From: Prosthecobacter sp.
Lineage (GTDB): Bacteria; Verrucomicrobiota; Verrucomicrobiia; Verrucomicrobiales; Verrucomicrobiaceae
NCBI GenBank assembly: GCA_021733925.1
Contig: JAIPJY010000025.1
Span: 1-64,000 of the forward strand
Reading direction: 5' to 3'
DNA: 64,000 nucleotides
In this document: piece after piece, positions 1-7,633 of the stretch
Layout: the number at the start of each line of letters is the position of its first letter
How positions within the stretch are numbered: the stretch's first letter is position 1
The notes under the pieces: model-generated
What the model was told of the DNA's origin: nothing
Database searches by the model: none
The model's input: the letters and a program-made list of their open reading frames with translations, nothing else
Program-made: the position numbers and the translations under genes

Positions 1-630
1 GTGCTGGTCGGGGCTGAGTGCGATGCCGTTTGGGAAGCGGAGGTCTGCGATGACGAGTGAGACTTTGCCGGCAGGAGTGACGGAGTAGACGCCGTGCTGG
101 GGGAGTTCCGGGGCTTCGCCTTTTTTGAGGCCGTAGGGTGGGTCGGTGAAGAGGATGGTGCCGGTTTTTGTGATGACGAGGTCGTTGGGGCTGTTGAAGC
201 GTTTGCCTTCAAACTTGTCCGCGAGGGAGGTGAAGGTGCCGTCTTTTTCGAGACGTGCGATGCGGCGCTCGCCGTGCTGGCAGAGGATGAGATTTCCCTG
301 GGCATCGACTTGGAGGCCGTTCGAGCCCTGGCCGTCGCCGCTGAGGCTGCCGCTGGGTTTGAGCACGACTTTGGCAGCGGTGTCGCCTTCCTTCCAGCCG
401 AAGACGGTGTTCTCGGGGACGTCTGAGAAGACGATGCCGCCATCGCGCCAGACGGGGCCTTCGGACCAGTTGAAGCCGGACGCGAGGGCTTCGATTTTGG
501 CGTCGGGGGCGAGCAGGGTGTCGAGGGTAGGATCGAGGCGCTCGATGGAGCCGTGGAATGCGGGGAGGGGCTCGGCAGCGAAGGCGGAGAGGGAGGTGAA
601 GAGGAGGAGGGAGAGGGTGCGGAGGAGCAT
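1..630 (-). CDS. SMP-30/gluconolactonase-like exported protein (3' end outside window)
   Basis: The minus-strand frame opens at 630 and stays open to the window edge, giving 210 residues with the C-terminus missing. It starts with a signal peptide (MLLRTLSLLLFTSLSAFAAE). The 'EGPVWRDGGIVFSDVPENT' and 'FNSPNDLVIT' stretches are typical of the SMP-30/gluconolaconase six-bladed propeller; the Glu of EGPVW and the Asn-Asp of NSPND are the usual metal-site residues. By family it would hydrolyse a sugar lactone or similar ester in the periplasm, but the substrate cannot be read from sequence. It lies 121 bases downstream of an exported propeller gene on the same strand. Confidence 0.88.
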   Translation of the reverse strand, partial: MLLRTLSLLLFTSLSAFAAEPLPAFHGSIERLDPTLDTLLAPDAKIEALASGFNWSEGPVWRDGGIVFSDVPENTVFGWKEGDTAAKVVLKPSGSLSGDGQGSNGLQVDAQGNLILCQHGERRIARLEKDGTFTSLADKFEGKRFNSPNDLVITKTGTILFTDPPYGLKKGEAPELPQHGVYSVTPAGKVSLVIADLRFPNGIALSPDQH

Positions 631-725
631 GGTAAAGTTGGAATGGAGAGGGTAATTAGTGGGCCTTATGCAATCCTACGCATTGGCGTGTCATGAAAAC
701 TGTGGGGCGAAGGTTGCGCTGTGCT

Positions 726-744
726 CATCTCGCGGAGCGAGATG
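726..744. terminator. Perfect 8-bp hairpin between two exported-protein genes
   Basis: CATCTCGC, a GGA loop, then GCGAGATG form a perfect stem just after the stop of the minus-strand propeller gene. There is no clear T-run, so it may be a processing or terminator stem, or a copy of a short dispersed palindrome. The call rests on structure only. Confidence 0.3.
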
Positions 745-751
745 GCTACTG

Positions 752-2056
752 TCACCGCGCTGCTGTTTTGGCGGTGCGTTTGCCGAGGCAGATGAGGCTT
801 TTGTCGGTGCGGATGAAGATCTGGCCTTCGCTGAGTGCGGGGGAGGCGAAGACTTTTTCCTTGAGTTCGCTTTCGGCGAGGAGCTTGTAGGTTTTGTCGG
901 GCTGGATGGTGCGGAGGATGCCGAAGTCGTTGATGAAAAAGACGTGGCCTTCGGCGCTGGTGAGGGAGGCGTGGTGCTCGCGCATGCGCTCCTCCCATTG
1001 GATCTCGCCGGACTTCGCATCGAAGCAGTGGGCGACGCCGGAGTCGGAGACGTTGAGGAGGTGGGTTCCTTCGATGATGGGTGATGGGACGTAGGAGACG
1101 CCTTTGTTGGTGCGCCAGACGATGTGGGTGTTGGTGACGTTGCCGGTGCCGTCGGGCTTGATGGCGAGAAGGTGGTGCTCGGGGAAGCCGCCGGTCATGT
1201 AGAGGAGTCCGGTTTGTTCGCTATAGACGATTGAGGCGACGAACTGCTCGGTGGGGCCGTCGATGATCCAGAGGAGTTTGCCGGTGCGGGGATCGTAGCT
1301 GGTGACGCAGAGGGTGCCGGAGAGGACCATCTGGGTGCGGCCGGCGATGTCGCGGATGAGAGGGACGCAGTAGCTGCGGGTGTTGTTGGGGCGGGCGATG
1401 CGCCACAGTTCCTTGCCGTCGGTTTTGGCGAGGGCGACGATGTAGCCGTCGCCATCGTGGTCGCAATTGACGATGACTTTGTCTTCAAAAACGATGGGGC
1501 TGGAGCAGAAGCCGTGCTTGCTGGAGAACAGTCCGGGGCGCACCTGCCAGATTTGTTTGCCGCTGAAATCGTGCGCGGAAATGACGACGGTGCCTTTGGG
1601 GACTTCGCCTTTGCCGAAGACTTTGCCAGCGTTGATGGCGCGGGTGACGTCGGTTTCGGTGTTGTCGAGGAAGGCGGTGAAGATGTGCTCGCCATCGGTG
1701 GCGGGGGTGCTGGAGGCCTGGCTGTTGAGCTTGTGAATGCTTTCGGTGGGGGCTTTGAGGACGGTGGACTGCCAGAGCTGTTTGCCTGATGCGCGGTCGA
1801 GGCAAAGGAGTGCGCGTTCTTCGTTTTCAGGGAGTGCGGCGACGATGAAGATGCGGTCCTGCCAGACGATGGGTGAGGCGTGGCCGCTGCCGGGGAGTTC
1901 GACTTTCCAGGTGACGTTGCCGTCTGCGGAGATGGGAAAGCCGGTGTCCTTTGAGGCGCCGTCGAGACGCGGTCCGCGCCACTGCGGCCAGTCTTCGGCG
2001 AGGAGGAGCGAAGGGGTGAGGGCGAGGAGCAGGGAAAGCGTGCGGAGGGAGATCAT
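752..2056 (-). CDS. Exported PQQ-like beta-propeller protein
   Basis: This 434-residue protein has a signal peptide ending near residue 20 (LLLAEDW). The mature N-terminus 'DWPQWRGPRLDGAS' is the hallmark of the 'outer membrane protein assembly BamB-like / PQQ-binding-like' propellers that are abundant in Planctomycetota and Verrucomicrobiota. Repeated blades carry 'G..LW' and 'A.DGKELWR' patterns. No catalytic dehydrogenase residues or cytochrome motif are visible, so enzymatic activity is not implied; it probably acts as a periplasmic scaffold or binding protein. A second protein of the same type is at 55210-56544. The start at 2056 puts the signal peptide at the very N-terminus. Confidence 0.9.
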   Translation of the reverse strand: MISLRTLSLLLALTPSLLLAEDWPQWRGPRLDGASKDTGFPISADGNVTWKVELPGSGHASPIVWQDRIFIVAALPENEERALLCLDRASGKQLWQSTVLKAPTESIHKLNSQASSTPATDGEHIFTAFLDNTETDVTRAINAGKVFGKGEVPKGTVVISAHDFSGKQIWQVRPGLFSSKHGFCSSPIVFEDKVIVNCDHDGDGYIVALAKTDGKELWRIARPNNTRSYCVPLIRDIAGRTQMVLSGTLCVTSYDPRTGKLLWIIDGPTEQFVASIVYSEQTGLLYMTGGFPEHHLLAIKPDGTGNVTNTHIVWRTNKGVSYVPSPIIEGTHLLNVSDSGVAHCFDAKSGEIQWEERMREHHASLTSAEGHVFFINDFGILRTIQPDKTYKLLAESELKEKVFASPALSEGQIFIRTDKSLICLGKRTAKTAAR

Positions 2057-2122
2057 GCAGGAAAGGCAAACGGCGGGAAGCGGGGGGAGCTTGCGAGAAT
2101 GACGCGAACAGCTTCCGCCACA

Positions 2123-2320
2123 TCAGCCGAGCCACCAGAGCAGAAACAAAGCGGCCGTGATCGCGATCAAGCCGCGGAGGCAAAGGCGGAGCAGGCGGTG
2201 ATCACTTGCGGAGGTGTCTGGTGGCTTTTTGGCATTGTCAGGAAAGAGGATGAGCACATAAGGCCCCAGCCAGAGCAGTAGAAGCAGCAGGCCAGTGTAG
2301 ATGTAGATCCGCCATTCCAT
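2123..2320 (-). CDS. Small two-helix membrane protein behind araB
   Basis: This 65-residue protein has hydrophobic helices at about 7-26 and 45-64, joined by a short polar loop (NAKKPPDTSASDHR). Its start is 5 bases after the ribulokinase stop on the same strand, which suggests co-transcription. No family is recognised. The tight spacing and hydrophobic pattern support a real gene, but its small size leaves doubt. Confidence 0.6.
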   Translation of the reverse strand: MEWRIYIYTGLLLLLLWLGPYVLILFPDNAKKPPDTSASDHRLLRLCLRGLIAITAALFLLWWLG

Positions 2321-2325
2321 TTTGA

Positions 2326-4005
2326 TCAGCTCTGCCGCGCCCGAATATCAAGCAACTGCTTCATCACGTGGTTGATCTTGCCGGTCCAGTCGGGGGTGCC
2401 GAAGGCGTCGTGGAGGGTGCGGTAGAGGGTGTAGAGTTCGGCGTAGATGGCCTGGTTTTCGGGGATGGGATAATAGACTTTCTCGCGGGTGGCGGTGACT
2501 TGGGATTGGAGGGTGTGGATGTCCCCTGCCCCGGCGGCGGCGGCACCGAAGATGGCGGCGCCGAGGGCGCAGGTCTGCTCGCTCTGGCTGACTTTCATGG
2601 GCTTGCCGATGATGTCGGCGTAGCACTGCATGAGGGTGGCGTTTTTGATGGAGAGGCCGCCGGTGTTGATGACTTCTTCGATTTTCACTCCGTATTCTTC
2701 GACGCGCTTGATGATGGTGAGGGCACCGAAGGCGGTGGCTTCGATGTAGGCGCGGTAGATTTCGTGCGCCTCGGTGTGGAGGGTCTGGCCGAGGAGCAGA
2801 CCGGTGAGGCGGACATCGACAAGGATGGTGCGGTTGCCGTTGTTCCAGTCGAGCGCGAGGAGGCCGGTGGAGCCGGGCTTTTTCCCGAGCATGGCTTTTT
2901 CCATGTTGAAGAATTTTTCGCCGACGGTCGCGCCGTAGCTGTCGGGCACGAGGTGATTGACGAACCAGAGGAAGATATCGCCGACTGCGCTCTGTCCGGC
3001 CTCGATGCCGTAGTAGCCGGGGAGCACGGAGCCGTTCACAATGCCGCAGACGCCGGGGATGTCTGCCAGGGGCTTGCTGGTAGGAGCAATCATGAGATCG
3101 CAGGTGCTGGTGCCGAGGATTTTGACGAGTGTGCCTTCTTTGATGCCTGCGCCGACCGCGCCCATGTGCGCATCAAACGCGCCGACGCTGATGGCGATGC
3201 CTTGTTTGAGGCCGAGGCGCTGGGACCATTCGGCGCAGAGATCGCCGGCTTTGACATCGGCGGTGTGGGCTTCGGAGTAGAGGCGATCACGCAGGTCGGC
3301 GAGGGCAAGATCGAGCTTGCCGAGGAATTCCTTGTCTGGCAGTCCGCCCCATTCGGTGCTGAACATGGCCTTGTGTCCGGCGCTGCAGACGCCGCGCTTG
3401 AGCGTGAGGGGATCGGTGTTGCCGGTGAGCACGGCGGGAATCCAGTCGCAATGTTCGACGAAGCTGAAGGCGGCCTCGAAGACCTTTGCATCCACGCGGC
3501 GGAGGCGGAGGATTTTGCTCCACCACCACTCGCTGGAGTAGATGCCGCCGCATTTGGCGATGATGTTGGGCCGGATTTTATTGGCGAGTTCTGTGATCTC
3601 GGCGGCTTCGGCGTAGCCGGTGTGGTCTTTCCAGAGCCAGACCATGGCGTTGAGGTTGTTCTTAAATTCGGGGAGCAGGCCGAGAGGCGTGCCGTCTTGG
3701 TTCACCGGAATGGGGGTGCTGCCTGTGGTGTCGATGCCGATGCCGATGACCTGGGCGGGATCAAAACCGGGGACGTTTGCATGGGCCTGCTGCAGGGCAC
3801 CGCGCACGACCGCTTCGAGGCCGTCGAGGTAGTCCTGCGGATTTTGCCGGGCGACGTGCGGGTCTTTGGGATCAAGCAGGATGCCCATCTCGCCGCTCGG
3901 GTAATTGAAGACGGTGGAGCCGACTTCAGCGCCGTTGTCGAGGTCGATGAGAAGGGAGCGGCAGGAGTTGGTGCCGTAGTCGATGCCGAGGGAGTAGCGC
4001 TTCAT
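2326..4005 (-). CDS. araB: Ribulokinase (FGGY family)
   Basis: This 559-residue protein matches the usual ribulokinase length (about 545-570). The N-terminal phosphate-binding motif 'GIDYGTNSCRSLLID' begins at residue 7, and the second-domain motif 'ILGTSTCDLMI' and 'GQSAVGDIFLWFV' match AraB rather than glycerol or xylulose kinases. It phosphorylates L-ribulose to L-ribulose-5-phosphate in the cytoplasm during arabinose use. No araA, araD or araC lies in the window, so the rest of the pathway is elsewhere or the substrate differs. A small membrane protein gene follows 5 bases after its stop. Confidence 0.93.
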   Translation of the reverse strand: MKRYSLGIDYGTNSCRSLLIDLDNGAEVGSTVFNYPSGEMGILLDPKDPHVARQNPQDYLDGLEAVVRGALQQAHANVPGFDPAQVIGIGIDTTGSTPIPVNQDGTPLGLLPEFKNNLNAMVWLWKDHTGYAEAAEITELANKIRPNIIAKCGGIYSSEWWWSKILRLRRVDAKVFEAAFSFVEHCDWIPAVLTGNTDPLTLKRGVCSAGHKAMFSTEWGGLPDKEFLGKLDLALADLRDRLYSEAHTADVKAGDLCAEWSQRLGLKQGIAISVGAFDAHMGAVGAGIKEGTLVKILGTSTCDLMIAPTSKPLADIPGVCGIVNGSVLPGYYGIEAGQSAVGDIFLWFVNHLVPDSYGATVGEKFFNMEKAMLGKKPGSTGLLALDWNNGNRTILVDVRLTGLLLGQTLHTEAHEIYRAYIEATAFGALTIIKRVEEYGVKIEEVINTGGLSIKNATLMQCYADIIGKPMKVSQSEQTCALGAAIFGAAAAGAGDIHTLQSQVTATREKVYYPIPENQAIYAELYTLYRTLHDAFGTPDWTGKINHVMKQLLDIRARQS

Positions 4006-4154
4006 GGGTTGGGTCGGAGCAGTGTGCCGATGTTTTTAGCGGTTTCATCCCGCAGTGCGAGCGAAAACCGGACAAGCTTTGTGACCGGGGTGTGACGGAT
4101 CTTGATGCATGAGAGGAGAAAGACTGCGCGCAGGAGCCCGTTTATCACCGCCCT

Positions 4155-4832
4155 ATGACCCACCGTTTGCTCTCCTTTGCCGCCTTTGTTTCCCTCACCG
4201 CCGCCCTGCATGCGGAGGACGCTTTTGTACCGCTGTTTGATGGTAAAACCCTCACCGGCTGGGAGCAGCACAGCGGCACGGCGGAGTACCGTGTGGAGAA
4301 TGGGGCGGTGGTGGGCAAGACGGTGCCGAATACGGGGAATTCGTTTCTTTGTACGGCGAAGAAGTACGGGAACTTCATTCTTGAGGTGGAGTTCAAGGTG
4401 GATCCGTCGATGAACTCGGGGATTCAGTTCCGCAGCAACTACTACACGCAGGAGACGGAGGTGGAGATCGCGGGGAAGAAGAGGAAATTCCCGGCTGACC
4501 GTGTGCACGGCTACCAGTTTGAGATTGATCCGAGTGCGCGTGCCTTCACGGGAGGTGTGTATGACGAAGGGCGCCGGGGCTGGCTGTTTGACCTGAAGAA
4601 CAACGAGGCGGCGCGCAAGGCCTTCAAGCAGGGCGAGTGGAACCAGGCGCGCATCGAGTGCCGGGGCAGCAGCATCAAAACCTTTCTCAATGGCGTCCCG
4701 GCGGCGGATTTCACGGATGACATGACGGCGGAGGGCGTGATCGCCCTGCAGGTGCATGGCATTGGCAAAAAAACGGAGGCGGTGGGCAAGGAAGTGATGT
4801 GGAAAAACATCCGCATTCAGGAACTCAAGTAG
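4155..4832 (+). CDS. Exported DUF1080 (3-keto-disaccharide hydrolase-like) protein
   Basis: This 225-residue protein has a signal peptide (about 1-20, ends LHAED) followed directly by 'FVPLFDGKTLTGWEQHSG', the signature of DUF1080 proteins. These have a concanavalin-like lectin/glucanase fold; some members hydrolyse 3-keto-glycosides. 'MNSGIQFRS' is another conserved DUF1080 motif. It fills most of the length as a single domain. It is divergent from araB (149 bases apart) and is followed by two more exported-protein genes on the same strand, which may belong to the same transcript. The substrate is unknown. Confidence 0.92.
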   Translation: MTHRLLSFAAFVSLTAALHAEDAFVPLFDGKTLTGWEQHSGTAEYRVENGAVVGKTVPNTGNSFLCTAKKYGNFILEVEFKVDPSMNSGIQFRSNYYTQETEVEIAGKKRKFPADRVHGYQFEIDPSARAFTGGVYDEGRRGWLFDLKNNEAARKAFKQGEWNQARIECRGSSIKTFLNGVPAADFTDDMTAEGVIALQVHGIGKKTEAVGKEVMWKNIRIQELK

Positions 4833-4904
4833 AATCATCTTTCGAGTTCATCGGGGAAACGAGTTGGAAAACTCGCCTGCTTCTGTGTACACTGCTCCAA
4901 AACC

Positions 4905-5696
4905 ATGAAAACCAACCGCGCTCTGCTTTTCATCTCCACCCTGTTCCTTTCCACCAGCCTGCTCAAGGCGGAGATCAAGGAAACTGTCGTCGATTACACA
5001 TCCGGAGGTGTGGTCTGCGAAGGCCTGCACGTCGTCGATACCGCCAAGACCGGCAAGCTGCCCTCCGTGCTGATCATCCACCAATGGACAGGACTGAGTG
5101 ACAACGAGAAGATGCGAGCCCACATGCTCGCTGAGCTCGGCTACAACGTCTTTGCCGCCGACATTTACGGCAAAGGCGTGCGCCCGCAGCCGCCTGAGGC
5201 AGGCAAGGAGGCCGGGAAGTACAAGTCTGACCGCAAGCTGTACCGCGAGCGCATGCTGTCCGCACTGGAGGTGCTGAGCAAAGACCCGCACACCGACGCG
5301 TCCAAAATCGCGGCCATCGGCTACTGCTTTGGCGGCACGGGCGTGATCGAACTGGCGCGCAGCGGTGCGCTGATCAAGGGCGTGGTGAGTTTCCATGGCG
5401 GGCTCGACTCTCCGACGCCTGCGGACGGCAAAAACATCAAGGGCAAGGTGCTGGCGCTGCATGGCGCGGATGATCCCTTTGTGCCGGCGAAGGACATCGC
5501 GGCCTTTGAGCAGGAGATGAAGGACGCGAAGGTGGACTACAAGCTGGTGAGCTATCCCGGCGCGGTGCATGCCTTCACGCAGAAGGGTGCGGGCAATGAC
5601 AACAGCAAAGGGGCGGCGTACAATGAAGCTGCTGACAAGGCTTCCTGGGAGGAGATGAAGGCCTTCTTCGCACGCATTTTCAAAACGGAAGGCTAA
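4905..5696 (+). CDS. Exported dienelactone-hydrolase-family alpha/beta hydrolase
   Basis: This 263-residue protein has an N-terminal signal peptide (ends about residue 22, LLKAE). The alpha/beta hydrolase core shows the dienelactone hydrolase triad: nucleophile Cys141 in GYCFGG, Asp190 in GADDP and His222 in AVHAF. Family members open lactones or esters; the exported location argues against a classical chloroaromatic pathway role. The gene lies 72 bases after the DUF1080 gene and 15 bases before the TraB-like gene, consistent with an operon of exported proteins. Confidence 0.92.
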   Translation: MKTNRALLFISTLFLSTSLLKAEIKETVVDYTSGGVVCEGLHVVDTAKTGKLPSVLIIHQWTGLSDNEKMRAHMLAELGYNVFAADIYGKGVRPQPPEAGKEAGKYKSDRKLYRERMLSALEVLSKDPHTDASKIAAIGYCFGGTGVIELARSGALIKGVVSFHGGLDSPTPADGKNIKGKVLALHGADDPFVPAKDIAAFEQEMKDAKVDYKLVSYPGAVHAFTQKGAGNDNSKGAAYNEAADKASWEEMKAFFARIFKTEG

Positions 5697-5700
5697 AACA

Positions 5701-5706
5701 AGGAGG
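5701..5706 (+). promoter_or_regulatory. Strong Shine-Dalgarno (AGGAGG) for the TraB-like gene
   Basis: AGGAGG lies 5 bases ahead of the ATG at 5712 and fixes that start. Many starts in this window lack so clear a site. Confidence 0.75.
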
Positions 5707-5711
5707 CTCTC

Positions 5712-6566
5712 ATGAAACGATTTCTGCTGCTGCAAGCCACTCTGGCCTTTGCCGTGCTTTCGGCAGCGGAAGAGCCGACGAACTTCATCCGTTTCGTGGA
5801 GGAGGATGAGAGCGACAGCCTGCAAACTGCTGTGGTGAGCTATGAGAATCCGCAGAAGGTGAAAGTGGATCTCGTGGGAGCCATCCACATCGCTGACAAG
5901 GCGTATTTCGATGCGCTGAACGTGCGGTTCAAAGGCTATGAGGCGGTGCTGTATGAACTCGTCGGGCCGTCCTTTGAGGAACGGGGCAAGCCTGAGGTGA
6001 AAAAGCAGGCGGAGAAGCTGCAATGGGTCGGCCAGTTGCAGACGATGATGCGTGACACGCTGAAGCTGCATGGCCAGCTCGAAGGCATTGACTACACGGC
6101 GAAGAATTTCGTGCATGCCGACATGGACATGTCCCAGTTTACGCAGACGCAGACGCAGAAGCAGGAGAGCTTCCTCACGCTTTATCTGAAGGCCGCGCAG
6201 GCGCAGAAAGAGGTCAACGAAAAGCGCGGGGTCGATTCAGATGCCGCCGGGCTGGTGATGCTGCTGAAGATTTTCACCATGAAGGACAGCAGCACGGAGC
6301 TGAAGCGCATGATCGCGCAGGAGTTTGACAGCGTGGAGGACATCATGGCGGGCATCGAAACCGGTGACGGCACCGTCCTCGTGGGAGAGCGCAACAAAGT
6401 GGCGCTGCAGGTGATGGACAAGGAAATCGCCGCCGGGAAAAAGCGCATCGCCATTTTTTATGGTGCGGCGCATCTGGGGGACATGGAGGAGCGGCTGATG
6501 AAGCGGGGCTTCAAGCGGACGAAGGTGGAATGGCTGAAGGCCTGGGATCTGCCGCACGCGGAGTGA
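5712..6566 (+). CDS. Exported TraB/TIKI-like protein
   Basis: This 284-residue protein has a signal peptide (about 1-19). Two motifs match the TraB/PrgY/GumN/TIKI clan: 'VGAIHIADKAYFDAL' with GAIH at 56-59, and 'IFYGAAHLGDMEERL' with GAAH at 251-254. In that clan two such His-containing motifs form the proposed metalloprotease-like site, plus the Glu of 'YEAVLYELVGP'. The biochemical role of bacterial members is mostly unknown. The start is fixed by an AGGAGG site. The gene ends just before a large repeat array and converges with the PPC-domain gene. Confidence 0.75.
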   Translation: MKRFLLLQATLAFAVLSAAEEPTNFIRFVEEDESDSLQTAVVSYENPQKVKVDLVGAIHIADKAYFDALNVRFKGYEAVLYELVGPSFEERGKPEVKKQAEKLQWVGQLQTMMRDTLKLHGQLEGIDYTAKNFVHADMDMSQFTQTQTQKQESFLTLYLKAAQAQKEVNEKRGVDSDAAGLVMLLKIFTMKDSSTELKRMIAQEFDSVEDIMAGIETGDGTVLVGERNKVALQVMDKEIAAGKKRIAIFYGAAHLGDMEERLMKRGFKRTKVEWLKAWDLPHAE

Positions 6567-6628
6567 CGTGAGGATTGGGGCTGAGCCCCGTTCGGTGAGC
6601 AGGTGTTTGAGGGTGCGGGTGCGATTGG

Positions 6629-7480
6629 CTGACGCTTTCGAGTGTCTCGTGGCATGCGGGAGGTGACCGGTTGTCGATGAATCACCAGCTCCCGCTTTCG
6701 AGGATTTTCTGGCACGCGTGAATCATGGAGTCCGTCGAAAGCGGTAGCTTCGTTCGTGCCTCACTGCGCGACCGCAGTCCATATGGGGGGCGTGAGCTTG
6801 CGGGGCAGATTTGGAGTGCGGCGGCGATGGGCTATCGCTTTCGTGGGGTTTGCAGTGCGAAGGAGCTGCCGCTTTCGAGTGTCTCGTGGTATGCGGGAGG
6901 TGACCGGTTGGCGATGAATCACAGGCTCCCGCTTTCGAGGGTTTTCGGGCATGCATGAATCATGGAGTCCGTCGAAAGCGGTAGCTTCGTTCGTGCCTCA
7001 CTGCGCGACCGCAGTCCATATGGGGGGCGTGAGCTTGCGGGGCAGATTTGGAGTGCGGCTGCAAAGCTGCCGCTTTCGAGTGTCTCGTGGTGTTCGGGAG
7101 GTGAGCGGTTGGCGATGAATCACCGGGTCCCGCTTTCGGGGAGTTTCTGGCACGCGTGAATCAGCGAGTCCGGCGAAAGCGGTAGCTTCGTTCGTGCCTC
7201 ACTGCGCGACCGCAGTCCAAATGGGGGGCGTGAGCTTGCGGGGCGAATTTGGAGTGCGGCTGCGATGGGCTATCGCTTTCGTGGGGTTTGCAGTGCGAAG
7301 GAGCTGCCGCTTTCGAGCGTCTCGTGGTATGAGTGGGCTCACCGGCATGCGAAGAACCACGGGCTGCCGCATTCGGATCTTTTCACGTACGCGTGAGTTG
7401 TCCGACACGTCGAAAGCGGTAGCTGCGCTCGTTCCTCGCTACGCAACCGCAGTCCATATGGGGAGCGTGCTCGACTGGAT
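6629..7480. repeat. Tandem array of a palindromic intergenic element (about 3.5 copies)
   Basis: The right-end motif CGAAAGCGGTAGCT begins at about 6736, 6973, 7174 and 7411, giving periods of 237, 201 and 237 bases. Each unit also has a left end TTTGGAGTGCGG and an internal GCCGCTTTCGAG, which is the inverse of the right-end CGAAAGCGG. The third interval has lost an internal block of about 36 bases. The unit carries no coding frame that looks real. Related copies lie at 22443, 54997 and (same ends, other core) 19340. The array lies between two convergent genes. Confidence 0.85.
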
Positions 7481-7633
7481 TCGGAAAGGAGTTTTGAAAA
7501 ACGCTGTAGACCGCCGGATTCCGGCTGAAGCCGGGACTACGGAACTGCGCGGTGAGGCGCGTGAATTTTGGAGCTAAGAGTGCTGCAGAACACGACGGCT
7601 GAAGTGCAGCCGCACAAACTCAGATCCAGAGGG
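7481..7633. repeat. Second short palindromic motif beside the array
   Basis: The stretch contains CCGGATTCCGGCTGAAGCCGG-type self-complementary sequence near 7513-7535, and GGCTGAAGTGCAGCC near 7600. A phrase starting AAACGCTGTA near 7498 recurs at about 30367 next to another palindrome. No gene is seen. Confidence 0.45.

Noticed and set aside
2368-4095. A 575-residue plus-strand frame opposite araB
   Set aside because: It is Gly/Asp/Glu/Val-rich without motifs; ribulokinase on the other strand is certain.
4002-4838. A 278-residue minus-strand frame between araB and the DUF1080 gene
   Set aside because: It overlaps the DUF1080 gene in antisense, and the 'LFDGKTLTGW' signature and signal peptide on the plus strand decide the matter.
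6629-7480. CRISPR array
   Set aside because: The repeat period is about 237 bases, repeats are long and degenerate, and the intervening sequence is itself repeated, so there are no unique spacers and no cas genes.
6725-7577. Several 60-130-residue frames in the repeat array, with near-identical sequences such as MESVESGSFVRASLRDRSPY
   Set aside because: They repeat because the DNA repeats; they break at the copy boundaries and have no counterpart in the other-core copies, so they are not treated as genes.
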